A stretch of DNA of 35,301 nt, from positions 1 to 35,301 of IMG/VR virus record IMGVR_UViG_3300024518_003081; one strand, given 5' to 3'. Shown piece after piece: positions 1-7,956 of this stretch; position 1 is the stretch's first letter, and each line of letters begins with the position of its first letter. The stretch is from a virus. The notes below the pieces were generated by a model. That model had not been told where the DNA came from, did no database searches, and was given only the letters and a program-made list of their open reading frames with translations. A program made the position numbers and the translations under genes.

Positions 1-3
1 ACT

Positions 4-915
4 TCACTTAATCCCCCGGAAGATATCCGCGACATATAAAGCATAATCGGCATAAGACAATTTTTCAACTATTTTCCTGGCAGATTCTCGCCTATAAACA
101 ATTGTAGCTAAGGTCTCGATTAAATCCTCTACGTCGTCAAATGGATAATCTACAGGAATTTCATTCTCTACCCAACCAACCCTACTAGCAATAATTGGTA
201 TGCCCAAAGCAGCCGCCTCTATAAGGCTCATTGGGCCACCCTCCCATTTAGAAGGAATTAGAAGATAATCTATATTGTTGTATTCGGCCAAATAATCCTG
301 TGGATAATTACACTCCGAATCTTGTATACATCGGACGTCCGCTTTACCTTTTAGTTTTATTACTACGTCACCCCAGCCACTACCAATAAATAGCCATTTG
401 TAGGATGTTGCGATTGGAGAATCTATAACGCAGTGCATTACACCGTGGCCCTTACCCTCGTGCTTGCCTCGCTGAAATATTCCAATTGTTGGTTTTGTGT
501 ATTCGAAGCCTTCGGGAATTTCCCCTGGCATTTTACATGTCATAGGTGGTTTAAATTGGTCGTATCTATAGTCACATAAGAAAAGACTATATGAGCGCCT
601 ACTCATATGAATAATGTGGTCTAGAGTATGCCACCAGAATTTAATATTTTCGTTGTCGTTCTCATGAACATGAGTAAATAAACCAACGTCCTTGCCGCCA
701 CTTCGTCCACGATAACAGTTAGTTACGTCCACATAGAAGTTGTTCTCACCTCTTCTAGGGGAATAAGTTAGTTCCATCTCTACGTCTGGCGGCGCATTCA
801 TTACGATACGCTCGGCAATTTTTGAGAGAATCCAGCCGCTCTTGACCGTAACAACGTTTATTTTCATTTTCTCTCTAGTAGCCAGGATGGTCGGCTTTGG
901 CGCAATAGCTAACAT
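4..915 (-). CDS. GT4-like glycosyltransferase (GT-B fold), last gene of the cluster
   Basis: Predicted 303-residue retaining glycosyltransferase that would transfer a sugar from a nucleotide-sugar donor. The C-terminal donor-binding half is recognisable: around residues 219-252 it reads PSKWEGGPMSLIEAAALG followed by IPIIASRVGWVENEI, the E-x7-E-type signature of GT4 enzymes. The N-terminal acceptor half is poorly conserved and the protein is shorter than the usual 350-400 residues. The start is uncertain. The ATG at 915 follows the upstream stop directly and has GAGG about 6 bases upstream. An internal ATG at 867 (protein then begins MKINVVTVKSGW) has only AGAGAG before it, but gives a more typical GT-B N-terminus. 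The gene closes a run of glycosyltransferases. Family confidence is good; sugar and acceptor are unknown. Confidence 0.75.
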   Translation of the reverse strand: MLAIAPKPTILATREKMKINVVTVKSGWILSKIAERIVMNAPPDVEMELTYSPRRGENNFYVDVTNCYRGRSGGKDVGLFTHVHENDNENIKFWWHTLDHIIHMSRRSYSLFLCDYRYDQFKPPMTCKMPGEIPEGFEYTKPTIGIFQRGKHEGKGHGVMHCVIDSPIATSYKWLFIGSGWGDVVIKLKGKADVRCIQDSECNYPQDYLAEYNNIDYLLIPSKWEGGPMSLIEAAALGIPIIASRVGWVENEIPVDYPFDDVEDLIETLATIVYRRESARKIVEKLSYADYALYVADIFRGIK

Positions 916-1734
916 TTATTCCTCAGGCCATCCGGCGAGCCCTACAAAATTCCCATCGGTCCAGCCGGGGACGGGGCCAATCTCGTAATCCTCATTATTC
1001 TGGGGCGCCTCTTCGCCTAGATAAATGTGGCGCGCGAGAGCCTTACAATCGTCAGCGGCTTTAGCCTCTTCGACCTTACTGCTTCCTGTAATTTGGCCAC
1101 CGTGAACCCTAAAGGCGGCGAGGGGATTTTTAATCAAACCAAACGTGCAATGTTGCGCGGCGCGAACTACCCAGTGGAAATCCTCACAAATTCTAGGCCA
1201 ATATGGCCCAGTCTTAATCCATAAATCTTTCTTGTACATAAAGGACATTCCCACGTCATATCCGTGAACGAGGTCTGGTCCTTGTTGTGGGGCATCATGG
1301 GTAATATTCGAAAGAACCTGACCACGCTCATTCATAAAGACGAAGTCTGAATAAATTAATCCGATTGGCGCCCCTTCTTTTTCTACCTGCTCAAATGCTT
1401 TAGTAAAACATTCGATAAACCTATCGAAGTAGATGTTGTCGGCACTACACCAAGTAAGGTATTTACCACGACTAAGCGCATGACCTAAATTAATAGCACT
1501 GCCGGTTCCACCGTTTTCCTTTTTGTAGTATCGAAGGTTACGGTGGAAACTGAATTGGTCTACGATTTGTTTGGTATTGTCAGTTGAGCCATCGTCGATA
1601 ATGATAATCTCGGCGCCCTTATGGGTTTGATTAATAAGCGAATTCAAAGTTTGTTGGAGATATTTCTCACCATTATATACGGGAACGGTAATTGATATTG
1701 AGGGAATTTTTTCATCTATATTAATTTCGCGCAT
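916..1734 (-). CDS. GT2 family glycosyltransferase (GT-A fold)
   Basis: Predicted 272-residue inverting family 2 glycosyltransferase. Residues about 12-55 carry the GT2 start, with ITVPVYNGEKYLQQTLNSLI and then EIIIIDDGSTDNT. SADN at about residue 97 stands where the metal-binding DxD motif usually lies. The CEDFHWVVRA segment near residue 183 matches the acceptor-side ED motif that supplies the catalytic base. No membrane segment is seen, so it is probably a soluble cytoplasmic enzyme. The ATG at 1734 has GAGGTATC just upstream and overlaps the end of the preceding 138-residue gene by 14 bases. The stop at 916 abuts the next glycosyltransferase gene, so the two are probably co-translated. 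Confidence 0.85.
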   Translation of the reverse strand: MREINIDEKIPSISITVPVYNGEKYLQQTLNSLINQTHKGAEIIIIDDGSTDNTKQIVDQFSFHRNLRYYKKENGGTGSAINLGHALSRGKYLTWCSADNIYFDRFIECFTKAFEQVEKEGAPIGLIYSDFVFMNERGQVLSNITHDAPQQGPDLVHGYDVGMSFMYKKDLWIKTGPYWPRICEDFHWVVRAAQHCTFGLIKNPLAAFRVHGGQITGSSKVEEAKAADDCKALARHIYLGEEAPQNNEDYEIGPVPGWTDGNFVGLAGWPEE

Positions 1735-2137
1735 GATACCTCTTACAATATTCTCTTGCTCTTCGGAGTGAATTAGAATAACCCTGCATAGCTGTTATAA
1801 CTCTGTCCCAAGAATCAGGAATAGTAAATCCTTCAAGAATAAGTCCTCTAAATAAACGTTCTTGGGTTACACTTCCAACGCTTTTCATGGAAAGTATATC
1901 AGAAGGCTCAATTACCAAAAGCTCTTCTGTTGAAGAATCTTCTGAAAGATTAAAGGACTTTAGTCCACTAATAAGCCTTCTATACGTATGATTAAGATGT
2001 TTTTTTAAATCCAATATTTTCTTACCACTTGTACCAATACTATCTATTCTAGCAGCCAGACTTGCCCACCTCATCGCATTATCTGGACAAGGCATAGCTT
2101 TAAACGCAAGCATAGCGCGCCTTAATCTATTATCCAT
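1721..2137 (-). CDS. Hypothetical 138-residue protein with a helix-hairpin-helix-like segment
   Basis: I do not recognise this family. The protein is basic and mostly helical. Residues about 76-105 (PSDILSMKSVGSVTQERLF, then a helix ending LEGFTIPDSW) resemble a helix-hairpin-helix unit like that of the RNA polymerase alpha C-terminal domain (L-x-x-[IM]-x-x-[VI]-G-x-x-T/S). That similarity is by eye and weak. The start ATG at 2137 has GGAG about 7 bases upstream. The gene sits between two glycosyltransferase genes and overlaps the next by 14 bases. A nucleic-acid-binding or regulatory role inside a sugar cluster would be odd, so the call stays hypothetical. Confidence 0.7.
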   Translation of the reverse strand: MDNRLRRAMLAFKAMPCPDNAMRWASLAARIDSIGTSGKKILDLKKHLNHTYRRLISGLKSFNLSEDSSTEELLVIEPSDILSMKSVGSVTQERLFRGLILEGFTIPDSWDRVITAMQGYSNSLRRAREYCKRYHARN

Positions 2138-2167
2138 GAAGTTGCTCCGACTCTGTATACATGTATG

Positions 2168-3220
2168 TCATACCTTAATTACGTTGTAAAAAGACTTGGT
2201 CTTCTTCCAAGGACCCATCATGAATAGAGCGATTGTTGGTAGTGCATCTGCGGCGTAGACAAAGTTGTCTTTCCAATTGACAAACTTTGGAACCTGTTCA
2301 TGATTGAGCTTCTGCTCCTCGTCTATATCATAGAGCGGGTCAATCTTCCCTATTTGTGGATGGTCCCCTAGTGCCGCCGGATGCGAGTTATTAAATTCCA
2401 AAATAGTATCGTGTGGTTCGGTCCCCTCCATAAACTCCACAAACTTCTCGTCAAACTTATCAGAAGCGTTAGTTCCATCAGAGAGTTTAAACTTTTCGAG
2501 TTCACCCTGATAAAATTCTTTCTTCATCTTGTGGAATTCTTTCCCCTTAGCATGACCGTAGTGGTATATCCAGAGACCGGGAATTGTGAAGCGGTGTGGC
2601 TGATATCCTCCTGTGAAATACGTACATTGCCCTTGTCCGTCCGTAGCCACCGGATGTGTGTGATACCTGAGACCCGGCCTATATCTGATGATTCTTTGGT
2701 GTTGTGGTTGCCACTCTGGATGGGGAGCTTTAATGTGGTAGAAGTCTCTATAGAAGTGGAGGAACGTCGGAACAATCTCCGAAGCGGTAGGACGTTTAGC
2801 AATAGCTTTCCTAACACGGTCAATCTCGCCTTCCATGTAGAACTCGTCACAATCAATAATGAATAACCACTCACCATCATTTGCATAGTCTAAGAATGTT
2901 TGTTTTTGTTCTTCCAATGACTTGAAAAACCTGTTTCCGGTATATAGCTCAATTTTAGAGTCAGGGTCTGGGAAGGCTTTAATAATTTCAAGCGTTCTGT
3001 CTGTCGAATGGCCGTCATTTGTGCTTCCAGGGCGCCCCTGAACAGCCCCTTCGACAATTCTAATAATGTCGAACTCCTCGTAGCAGTTAGCCAAATTGTA
3101 AGCAACCCAATCCTCCTCGTTGTGCACGGCTAAACACTTGACAAGCTTAGTCTGGGGCCCGGTATGATTAACCTCGGCCAGAATTCCCACCATTTGTTTT
3201 TGCTGTTGTGGCTGATTCAT
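2168..3220 (-). CDS. GT2-like glycosyltransferase
   Basis: Predicted 350-residue glycosyltransferase of the GT-A type. Residues about 27-45 begin the fold (KLVKCLAVHNEEDWVAYNL). A D-G-H-S-T-D-R-T segment near residue 70 matches the DDGSTDxT loop, and WLFIIDCDEFY near residues 118-128 supplies a clear D-x-D metal and nucleotide-sugar site. The middle is rich in His, Tyr and Trp (FLHFYRDFYHI, YRPGLRYHTHP), as in family 2 or 92-like enzymes that recognise a polyanionic or glycan acceptor. The start ATG at 3220 has GAGGAAGA upstream and shares ATGA with the end of the small gene before it. The 30 bases after its stop, before the next gene, hold only a short palindrome. Confidence 0.8.
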   Translation of the reverse strand: MNQPQQQKQMVGILAEVNHTGPQTKLVKCLAVHNEEDWVAYNLANCYEEFDIIRIVEGAVQGRPGSTNDGHSTDRTLEIIKAFPDPDSKIELYTGNRFFKSLEEQKQTFLDYANDGEWLFIIDCDEFYMEGEIDRVRKAIAKRPTASEIVPTFLHFYRDFYHIKAPHPEWQPQHQRIIRYRPGLRYHTHPVATDGQGQCTYFTGGYQPHRFTIPGLWIYHYGHAKGKEFHKMKKEFYQGELEKFKLSDGTNASDKFDEKFVEFMEGTEPHDTILEFNNSHPAALGDHPQIGKIDPLYDIDEEQKLNHEQVPKFVNWKDNFVYAADALPTIALFMMGPWKKTKSFYNVIKV

Positions 3221-3375
3221 TCTTCCTCGAATACCGTAACCATTCTAATGTTGTGAAGAGGAATAACCATACTAGGACCTTCACCAGTAAATATCATTAC
3301 GCCATGAATAATTGTATCCGCATCCGCAATTATTTCTTCAGTTACTCCATCTACATAGTTCACTATATACTTCAT
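3217..3375 (-). CDS. Small 52-residue protein between two glycosyltransferase genes
   Basis: A short open frame of 53 codons including the stop. The product starts MKYIVNYVDGVTEEIIADAD and ends with three Glu. It alternates hydrophobic and polar residues as in a small beta-sheet protein (IVNYVDG, GVMIFTGEG, SMVIPLHNIRMVTVF). I do not recognise a family. Support for a real gene is positional: its ATG forms an ATGA with the stop of the glycosyltransferase gene upstream (3372-3375), and its own TGA forms an ATGA with the start of the next one (3217-3220). It fills the only gap there exactly. It is probably translationally coupled to both neighbours. Confidence 0.75.
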   Translation of the reverse strand: MKYIVNYVDGVTEEIIADADTIIHGVMIFTGEGPSMVIPLHNIRMVTVFEEE

Positions 3376-4508
3376 AACACTTCTACTATTTTCTTAACAG
3401 AATTTTCCCAAGTGAATTTTTTAGCCGTTATATTGCACTCATGTATTCTGCGACCTAGAGCGCCGCTATATACAGGTTCAACATCTGGCTTAAGGTTATT
3501 AACTTCAGTTTGTTTCAAACCATGAGCCTCACGCATTTTATCCACAAGGTCATCCACACTATAAGTGCACCACTCACCTTCACCGTGGAACCAAACTCCA
3601 TCCTTAGCCGGCTCCATTCCTTTGGGTTCTACTAGGAAGGAATTTATCCTGTTACAAAACTCGGTGTGACCGGAATAATTCGTTACTATTGACGGCACAC
3701 CACAGGCCATAAGTTCAATAACTTCTAAGTTCCACCCTTCTGCATGAGCGGGAAACACGCCAAAGTCTACGTGATTAAATACCTGGCGCATTTGTTCCTG
3801 AGTTTTCATACGCGGAAGGAGGTCTACCTTCATGCCCAGTTCGCTGGAAATATACTTGCGCTTCCATGTCTCATTGCCCTTCGGGCCGATAAAATCGTTT
3901 GTGTTCATCATCCATAGTTTGACGTCGTCGTCTTTAGTAAATGCTTTGGAGAATGCTTCGCATAGTTCGTTGTGACCTTTACGAACTTCCCACTTACCGA
4001 CATTTAAGAATACAGTTGTGTCTTTGGTCCAATACGGGCGATTTTTTCTGGCATCCGAATCAACGAAAAATACCTCGGGGTCCACGCCTAAAGGAATCAC
4101 ATCGATTGGAACATTCACACCGTTTTCTTGACAAATGGTCTTGGCCCATTCGGAACATACAAATAGACGGTCCACGCTATTAAGTTGGTGGAGTTCCTGG
4201 TCTTTGAACTTATTCAATTCAAAAATAGGCCACCCAATTCGCTCGCCCTTACCGACGAATTTATCCAGTTCATGTTGGTGCCAAATCCTAACGCAAGGCG
4301 CGGTGGGGTCATAGAGTTTTGCGTTTGCCAGGCTTGTTTTAATTATCTCGATGTCTTTAAGGTATGGCTCTAAGTCCCTGTCCTGAAGAGGGTTATTGAC
4401 TGGAAACAGACTTACTTGGTGACCAGCCTTATGGAGGGCCTTCAGAACATTAAACCCGGTGACGCCATAGCCCAAATTATTTATTGGCGCAATTAGATTT
4501 ACAAACAT
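3372..4508 (-). CDS. GT4-like glycosyltransferase (GT-B fold)
   Basis: Predicted 378-residue glycosyltransferase. The N-terminal domain begins MFVNLIAPINNLGYGVTGFN, with the glycine-rich first loop typical of GT-B enzymes. The C-terminal domain has FLNVGKWEVRKGH (about residue 170), VDFGVFPAHAEGWNLEVIEL and MACGVPSIVTNYSGHTEF (about 248-285), which are hallmark GT4 donor-binding motifs. I chose the ATG at 4508, which overlaps the previous stop as TGATG and has GGGGGA about 5 bases upstream. A TTG one codon earlier is also in frame but less likely. The protein is similar in layout to the next two upstream genes, so these probably arose by duplication. Acceptor unknown. Confidence 0.85.
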   Translation of the reverse strand: MFVNLIAPINNLGYGVTGFNVLKALHKAGHQVSLFPVNNPLQDRDLEPYLKDIEIIKTSLANAKLYDPTAPCVRIWHQHELDKFVGKGERIGWPIFELNKFKDQELHQLNSVDRLFVCSEWAKTICQENGVNVPIDVIPLGVDPEVFFVDSDARKNRPYWTKDTTVFLNVGKWEVRKGHNELCEAFSKAFTKDDDVKLWMMNTNDFIGPKGNETWKRKYISSELGMKVDLLPRMKTQEQMRQVFNHVDFGVFPAHAEGWNLEVIELMACGVPSIVTNYSGHTEFCNRINSFLVEPKGMEPAKDGVWFHGEGEWCTYSVDDLVDKMREAHGLKQTEVNNLKPDVEPVYSGALGRRIHECNITAKKFTWENSVKKIVEVL

Positions 4509-5731
4509 CAATTCCCCCTAGCAGTCTTCCACTTGATATAGTATCTGCCAATTACGTCGCGCAACTGAGGCCCAATCTTTTCGTGGGAAAAATCCCCAAC
4601 CCTATGACGAGCGGCGGCGACCATTTTGTTCCATTTAGTTTCTATTTCAGTAGATTTAGATACGGCCCATAGACTATAAGCCTCCCGCATTGCTGCCTTA
4701 AGCTCGTTTACATGCGGCTCTGCCCAGTTTTCCCTAGCCGTATAGAGGTATGGGAATGGATGTGGCATATCACAAACCGGACTCATGTTATATGGAACCA
4801 GCCATCCGCACTCAGGCGTAATAAATTCTGTTGGTCCGGCCCAGTTTGTTGCGATAGCGGGAAGCCCATGTCCCAACGCATCAAAGTGTGGGATTGACCA
4901 ACCCTCGCCCCTTGAGGGTAGTGCATAACAATTGGCGGTTTTGTATAGACGAGCTATATCCTCATCACTCATAATTTCGTGGATTAAATGGATTGGCGGA
5001 TAATTGTTTAGCCTAAGAATAGCCTTCATGGCTTTAATAATATGTTGGACGCGCTCCTTTTGTTCCGGTCCGTCCTGTGGTCCGACGTATGTTTTGAGAA
5101 TAAGAACAACGTTTTCTTCTGGACCAAACTCGCTTAGATATGCTTTTAGCAGTGGGTCGACACCCTTCTTCTTAGAATACTGACAGATTGCCAAAAACTT
5201 AAACCGGTTCGATAATCCAGGCATATCAAACGGTTTAATCTCCTTCTTGTATTTCTGGATATCGGTCGCAAAGTGTACCTTTTCAACAGGAACGATTACA
5301 CCAGAACGCTTACACGCTTTAACATTCTCGTCACACGATACAATGACAAGGTCCATTTTGTTAAGTTCATTTACCCATTCCGGCGGGATTGTATCAGTCT
5401 CCCAACAAAAGATATTGACGTTGAATACGTTCTCTTTGCGCTCCGTTTCATTTGGTGTAGTATGTTGAATAACGATATCGACACCTTGAACATCTTCATT
5501 CGCCAACTTGTCTTCTCTTGGTGTTCTATCATAGGTTCCTCCGTCGTAAATAACATCGCGTGTTACCAGATTAAGACCAAGAGCATCTAGAGAAGAAACG
5601 TAGTCCCGCGCCGCGTGCGCGTAGCCGGAGAAATCTCTCAGCGGCCCAATATAAAGAATTTTGGCGTGATTAATATTGGATAACATTTTCTTTCTATCTA
5701 GCAGTCCGCGCGATGTTAGTGTAGCCATCAT
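4508..5731 (-). CDS. GT4-like glycosyltransferase (GT-B fold)
   Basis: Predicted 407-residue glycosyltransferase. ILYIGPLRDFSGYAHAARDY (about residues 25-44) is the N-terminal glycine-rich loop. FKFLAICQYSKKKGVDPLLKA starts the C-terminal domain, and CYALPSRGEGWSIPHFDALG with LPAIATNWAGPTEF is the GT4 donor-binding signature. Tandem ATGs occur at 5731 and 5728; the first shares ATGA with the upstream stop and is taken as the start. The stop overlaps the next gene's ATG (TGATG). No signal peptide or membrane segment is seen, so action in the host cytoplasm on a virion protein, lipid-linked sugar or similar acceptor is inferred. Confidence 0.85.
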   Translation of the reverse strand: MMATLTSRGLLDRKKMLSNINHAKILYIGPLRDFSGYAHAARDYVSSLDALGLNLVTRDVIYDGGTYDRTPREDKLANEDVQGVDIVIQHTTPNETERKENVFNVNIFCWETDTIPPEWVNELNKMDLVIVSCDENVKACKRSGVIVPVEKVHFATDIQKYKKEIKPFDMPGLSNRFKFLAICQYSKKKGVDPLLKAYLSEFGPEENVVLILKTYVGPQDGPEQKERVQHIIKAMKAILRLNNYPPIHLIHEIMSDEDIARLYKTANCYALPSRGEGWSIPHFDALGHGLPAIATNWAGPTEFITPECGWLVPYNMSPVCDMPHPFPYLYTARENWAEPHVNELKAAMREAYSLWAVSKSTEIETKWNKMVAAARHRVGDFSHEKIGPQLRDVIGRYYIKWKTARGN

Positions 5732-7392
5732 ACAAGAACTCCAGGCATAGTATTGGTTTTTTGTTCAGAAGCTTGCTCTGGTTGCAGGCCGCGAATCTTC
5801 AAAGAATTATTCCACCTCATCTCTTCAAAGATATTTTGCCCTACAATTTCGTTACGGAAAAATTGCTCTACAGACTCCCTGCTGCCATTCTTAGCTAACG
5901 AAGCCATCCAGTCATTAAAACCCTTCTCGTCTGCGACTCGTCCGAGAATATTTGTATAACACCAATGAACGAAATCTCCATTGGACATCCCCTGCGGTGG
6001 CCTATCATGGGTCATAGACTTAAATTTTGGCCGCCTGTTCCACGTGCCTTCTCTATCAAGAGCTTCAATTTCTTCAAAGAGCTTAATAAATTTTTTGGCA
6101 GTTACCTCCCAGTCGTGGAGTTTGACCGCACATTCTCTTGCTTTAATCGAAAGCTTCTTTCTCTTCTTGGCATTAATACATAACAACTCAAGCTTCTTCA
6201 GGAAATCGTCGTTGTCTGGTAATGAACGAATAGCCATGGTCTCGGCTTCGGTATAAAAGCGCCCAATTTTAATTGGTAAGCCGCCGCCATTTTCTACGTG
6301 GTCTTCCATAGCAGAATAGTTCTGATATAGACCAGGAACGCCACAAGCCTTGGCCTCCATAATCGGAAGACCCCAGCCTTCGCAAATAGCCGGCTGCACA
6401 TAGATATCCATGAGGTTATAAATCTCGATTAATTGTTCTTCAGTTACACCGCTATGGGTATTAGGCATATGCGCGGTTTGTTTACCACAAATTCGGCAGA
6501 TACCCATTCCTTGTTTGTTACAAGGGATAAACCATGAGTGGAATACTTCTTTACAATCCTCGCATTTGTAAGTGAATATAACGTGGCGCGCTAAACCATA
6601 TCTCTCTAGAAGCTCTGGAATATCCCAGCCATTATCGGGCCAGCTGGTATGACACAAAAGAGCGCTGTGATTAATTCTTACAATTTTGCCGTCGTTCTTG
6701 TTTTTCTTGGTCATTCTATATTTACGACGGAGTTTAGAATAGACCTCGAAAAGCTCGGGGAAAAGCTTTCTCTTTTGGTTACGCATTACCGTACCAATAA
6801 TAAGTAGGGATGATTTTATTTGATACTTGTCTCGGATATATTCTCGACTTATCGGTTTAAATATCTCTGGATTAATACCGGGACTAGTCACGCCTGCAAC
6901 TTTAATACCTTCGGCCTCAAGAACTCGCTTGCCATATCTACTATAAGTGGTTACTACATTGGCTTTACTAAATAATCCTTGTATCCAATCCTTCCTCTGG
7001 GGTGCAGAGTCTACGGTCGGCATAAGAACCAAGCGGAATAAATCCCTAAACTTAGCGTCCTGCAGGTGTTGTGTCATCCAAGGGTCGCGCGCATCAAATA
7101 CGATATCAGGTTGAAAATCTGCCAACACCGCGTTTATTTTATATGCGCCAAATGCATTGTGGGGATTTGAATCGTATATTTGTTTTTCTTTTTGGCTGTT
7201 GGGCAATACTCCATAGTATTTCCAGGGGAGCTTCTTTGCCTCTGGAGACCCATCGTTTCCATAGGAGCCCATCTCGGCAATTTCAAACTTGCCGGTAGAA
7301 TGGAGTCTTTTCAGAATTTCTCTATTGTATTTGGCAAAGCCTGTAGAGAGCCATGAAGACTCCCCACAGACTAGTATTCTACATTTGCCCAT
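5728..7392 (-). CDS. GT4-like glycosyltransferase with zinc-knuckle insert and DUF4214-like C-terminal domain
   Basis: Predicted 554-residue multidomain protein. Residues about 4-440 are a GT-B glycosyltransferase: RILVCGESSWLSTGFAKYNR at the N-terminus, and YVQPAICEGWGLPIMEAKAC with GVPGLYQNYSAMEDHVENGG (about 331-370) as the donor site. Between the two conserved parts of the C-terminal domain lies C277-x2-C280 with C299-x2-C302, which could bind zinc. Residues about 470-525 (GDFVHWCYTNILGRVADEKG, then FNDWMASLAKNGSRESVEQF and F) match the pattern of DUF4214, a domain found next to surface and glycan-related proteins. The start ATG at 7392 has AAAGGAG 6 bases upstream. It is the longest and probably first glycosyltransferase of the cluster, following SSB after a 56-base gap. 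Confidence 0.85.
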   Translation of the reverse strand: MGKCRILVCGESSWLSTGFAKYNREILKRLHSTGKFEIAEMGSYGNDGSPEAKKLPWKYYGVLPNSQKEKQIYDSNPHNAFGAYKINAVLADFQPDIVFDARDPWMTQHLQDAKFRDLFRLVLMPTVDSAPQRKDWIQGLFSKANVVTTYSRYGKRVLEAEGIKVAGVTSPGINPEIFKPISREYIRDKYQIKSSLLIIGTVMRNQKRKLFPELFEVYSKLRRKYRMTKKNKNDGKIVRINHSALLCHTSWPDNGWDIPELLERYGLARHVIFTYKCEDCKEVFHSWFIPCNKQGMGICRICGKQTAHMPNTHSGVTEEQLIEIYNLMDIYVQPAICEGWGLPIMEAKACGVPGLYQNYSAMEDHVENGGGLPIKIGRFYTEAETMAIRSLPDNDDFLKKLELLCINAKKRKKLSIKARECAVKLHDWEVTAKKFIKLFEEIEALDREGTWNRRPKFKSMTHDRPPQGMSNGDFVHWCYTNILGRVADEKGFNDWMASLAKNGSRESVEQFFRNEIVGQNIFEEMRWNNSLKIRGLQPEQASEQKTNTMPGVLV

Positions 7393-7448
7393 ACTACTCC
7401 TTTAGAAGTGAGACACCTGTAGCCCCGTGCCTCCCTGCGGGTCGAATA

Positions 7449-7880
7449 TTAAAACGGCAAGTCGTCTTGTTTACCAGTGCCTGCGGCTACGGGCTCTTTG
7501 GTCTCACCCTGGGCCTTATCCTCGGTCCCTTCGCTCTTGTTTCCCCCATCGGTTCTCAGAGCCTGAATACTGCTACCGTAAATCTTCAGCTTACTACGCT
7601 TCTGCCCATCCTTCTCCCACTCATCAGTCTCAAGCTGACCCATGACGAGAACTGGTGTGCCTCTTTTAATATAAGCACCAGCATAGTCTGCCCTCTGGCC
7701 CCAAACCTCTACATCAACAAACGTTGACTTTTCCTCTTTAGTTCCATCACGTTTCTTAATCTGCCTATTGGAGACAATCCGAAACGTTGCAACCTTACTA
7801 GTAGGACTAAGCTCTTTGAGCCTAGCATCGGCTGTGGCCCTACCAATCATCCTTACTTCGTTCAAATAAAACAGTGCCAT
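7449..7880 (-). CDS. ssb: Single-stranded DNA-binding protein
   Basis: Predicted 143-residue SSB. The OB-fold core spans about residues 4-108, starting FYLNEVRMIGRATADARLKE and including TFRIVSN, STFVDVEVWGQRADYAGAYI and KRGTPVLVMGQLETDEW. It is followed by a flexible tail ending in the acidic tip DDLPF, the form of tail that binds replication partners. It would coat single-stranded DNA for the phage polymerase, helicase and RecA encoded upstream. I chose the ATG at 7880, which has AAGGGAGAG 4 bases upstream; an in-frame TTG at 7898 lies inside that leader and would add six residues. A promoter and a hairpin lie just upstream (7897-7956), so SSB probably has its own transcription start. The 56-base gap after the stop contains GC-rich sequence but no clear terminator. 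Confidence 0.93.
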   Translation of the reverse strand: MALFYLNEVRMIGRATADARLKELSPTSKVATFRIVSNRQIKKRDGTKEEKSTFVDVEVWGQRADYAGAYIKRGTPVLVMGQLETDEWEKDGQKRSKLKIYGSSIQALRTDGGNKSEGTEDKAQGETKEPVAAGTGKQDDLPF

Positions 7881-7896
7881 AATACTCTCCCTTTTC

Positions 7897-7919
7897 AAAA
7901 AATGGAGCCAGAATGCTCC
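7897..7919 (-). terminator. Hairpin with U-tract in the SSB leader
   Basis: On the minus strand GGAGC, a six-base loop and GCTCC form a 5-bp stem, followed by ATTTTTTG. This is the form of a short rho-independent terminator. It lies downstream of the -10 box at 7929 and upstream of the SSB ribosome-binding site, so it may stop transcripts reading through from the polymerase gene, or act as an attenuator or a 5' stabilising stem in the SSB message. The stem is short and I cannot tell these apart. Confidence 0.45.
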
Positions 7920-7928
7920 CGTGATAGA

Positions 7929-7956
7929 ATTATACGTTGGAAAAAATCAAGGTAAA
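7929..7956 (-). promoter_or_regulatory. Sigma-70-like promoter for SSB and the glycosyltransferases
   Basis: On the minus strand TTTACC (7951-7956), a 16-base AT-rich spacer, and a perfect TATAAT (7929-7934). Sequence after the -10 (TCTATCACGGGAG) resembles that after the promoter at 21909. The predicted start point is near 7922. It lies in the 83-base gap between the polymerase C-terminal gene and SSB, the right place for a promoter. The -35 is only a partial match. Confidence 0.55.

Noticed and set aside
867-900. A further promoter with CTACTAG before the internal start of the first glycosyltransferase
   Set aside because: CTACTAG is present, but the upstream -10 candidate is CATCCT and there is no -35; probably chance.
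2157-2166. Ten-base perfect palindrome ATACATGTAT in a 30-base gap, with a TATACA box
   Set aside because: Short palindromes of this size arise by chance and no -35 box lies at the right distance.
2381-2866. Plus-strand open frame of 161 codons
   Set aside because: It lies wholly inside the GT2-like gene on the other strand, which has clear family motifs; no plus-strand ribosome-binding site or family match is visible.
7393-7448. GC-rich inverted repeat after SSB as a terminator
   Set aside because: CCCG and CGGG can pair across a 10-base loop but there is no U-tract after them and the stem is only 4 bp.
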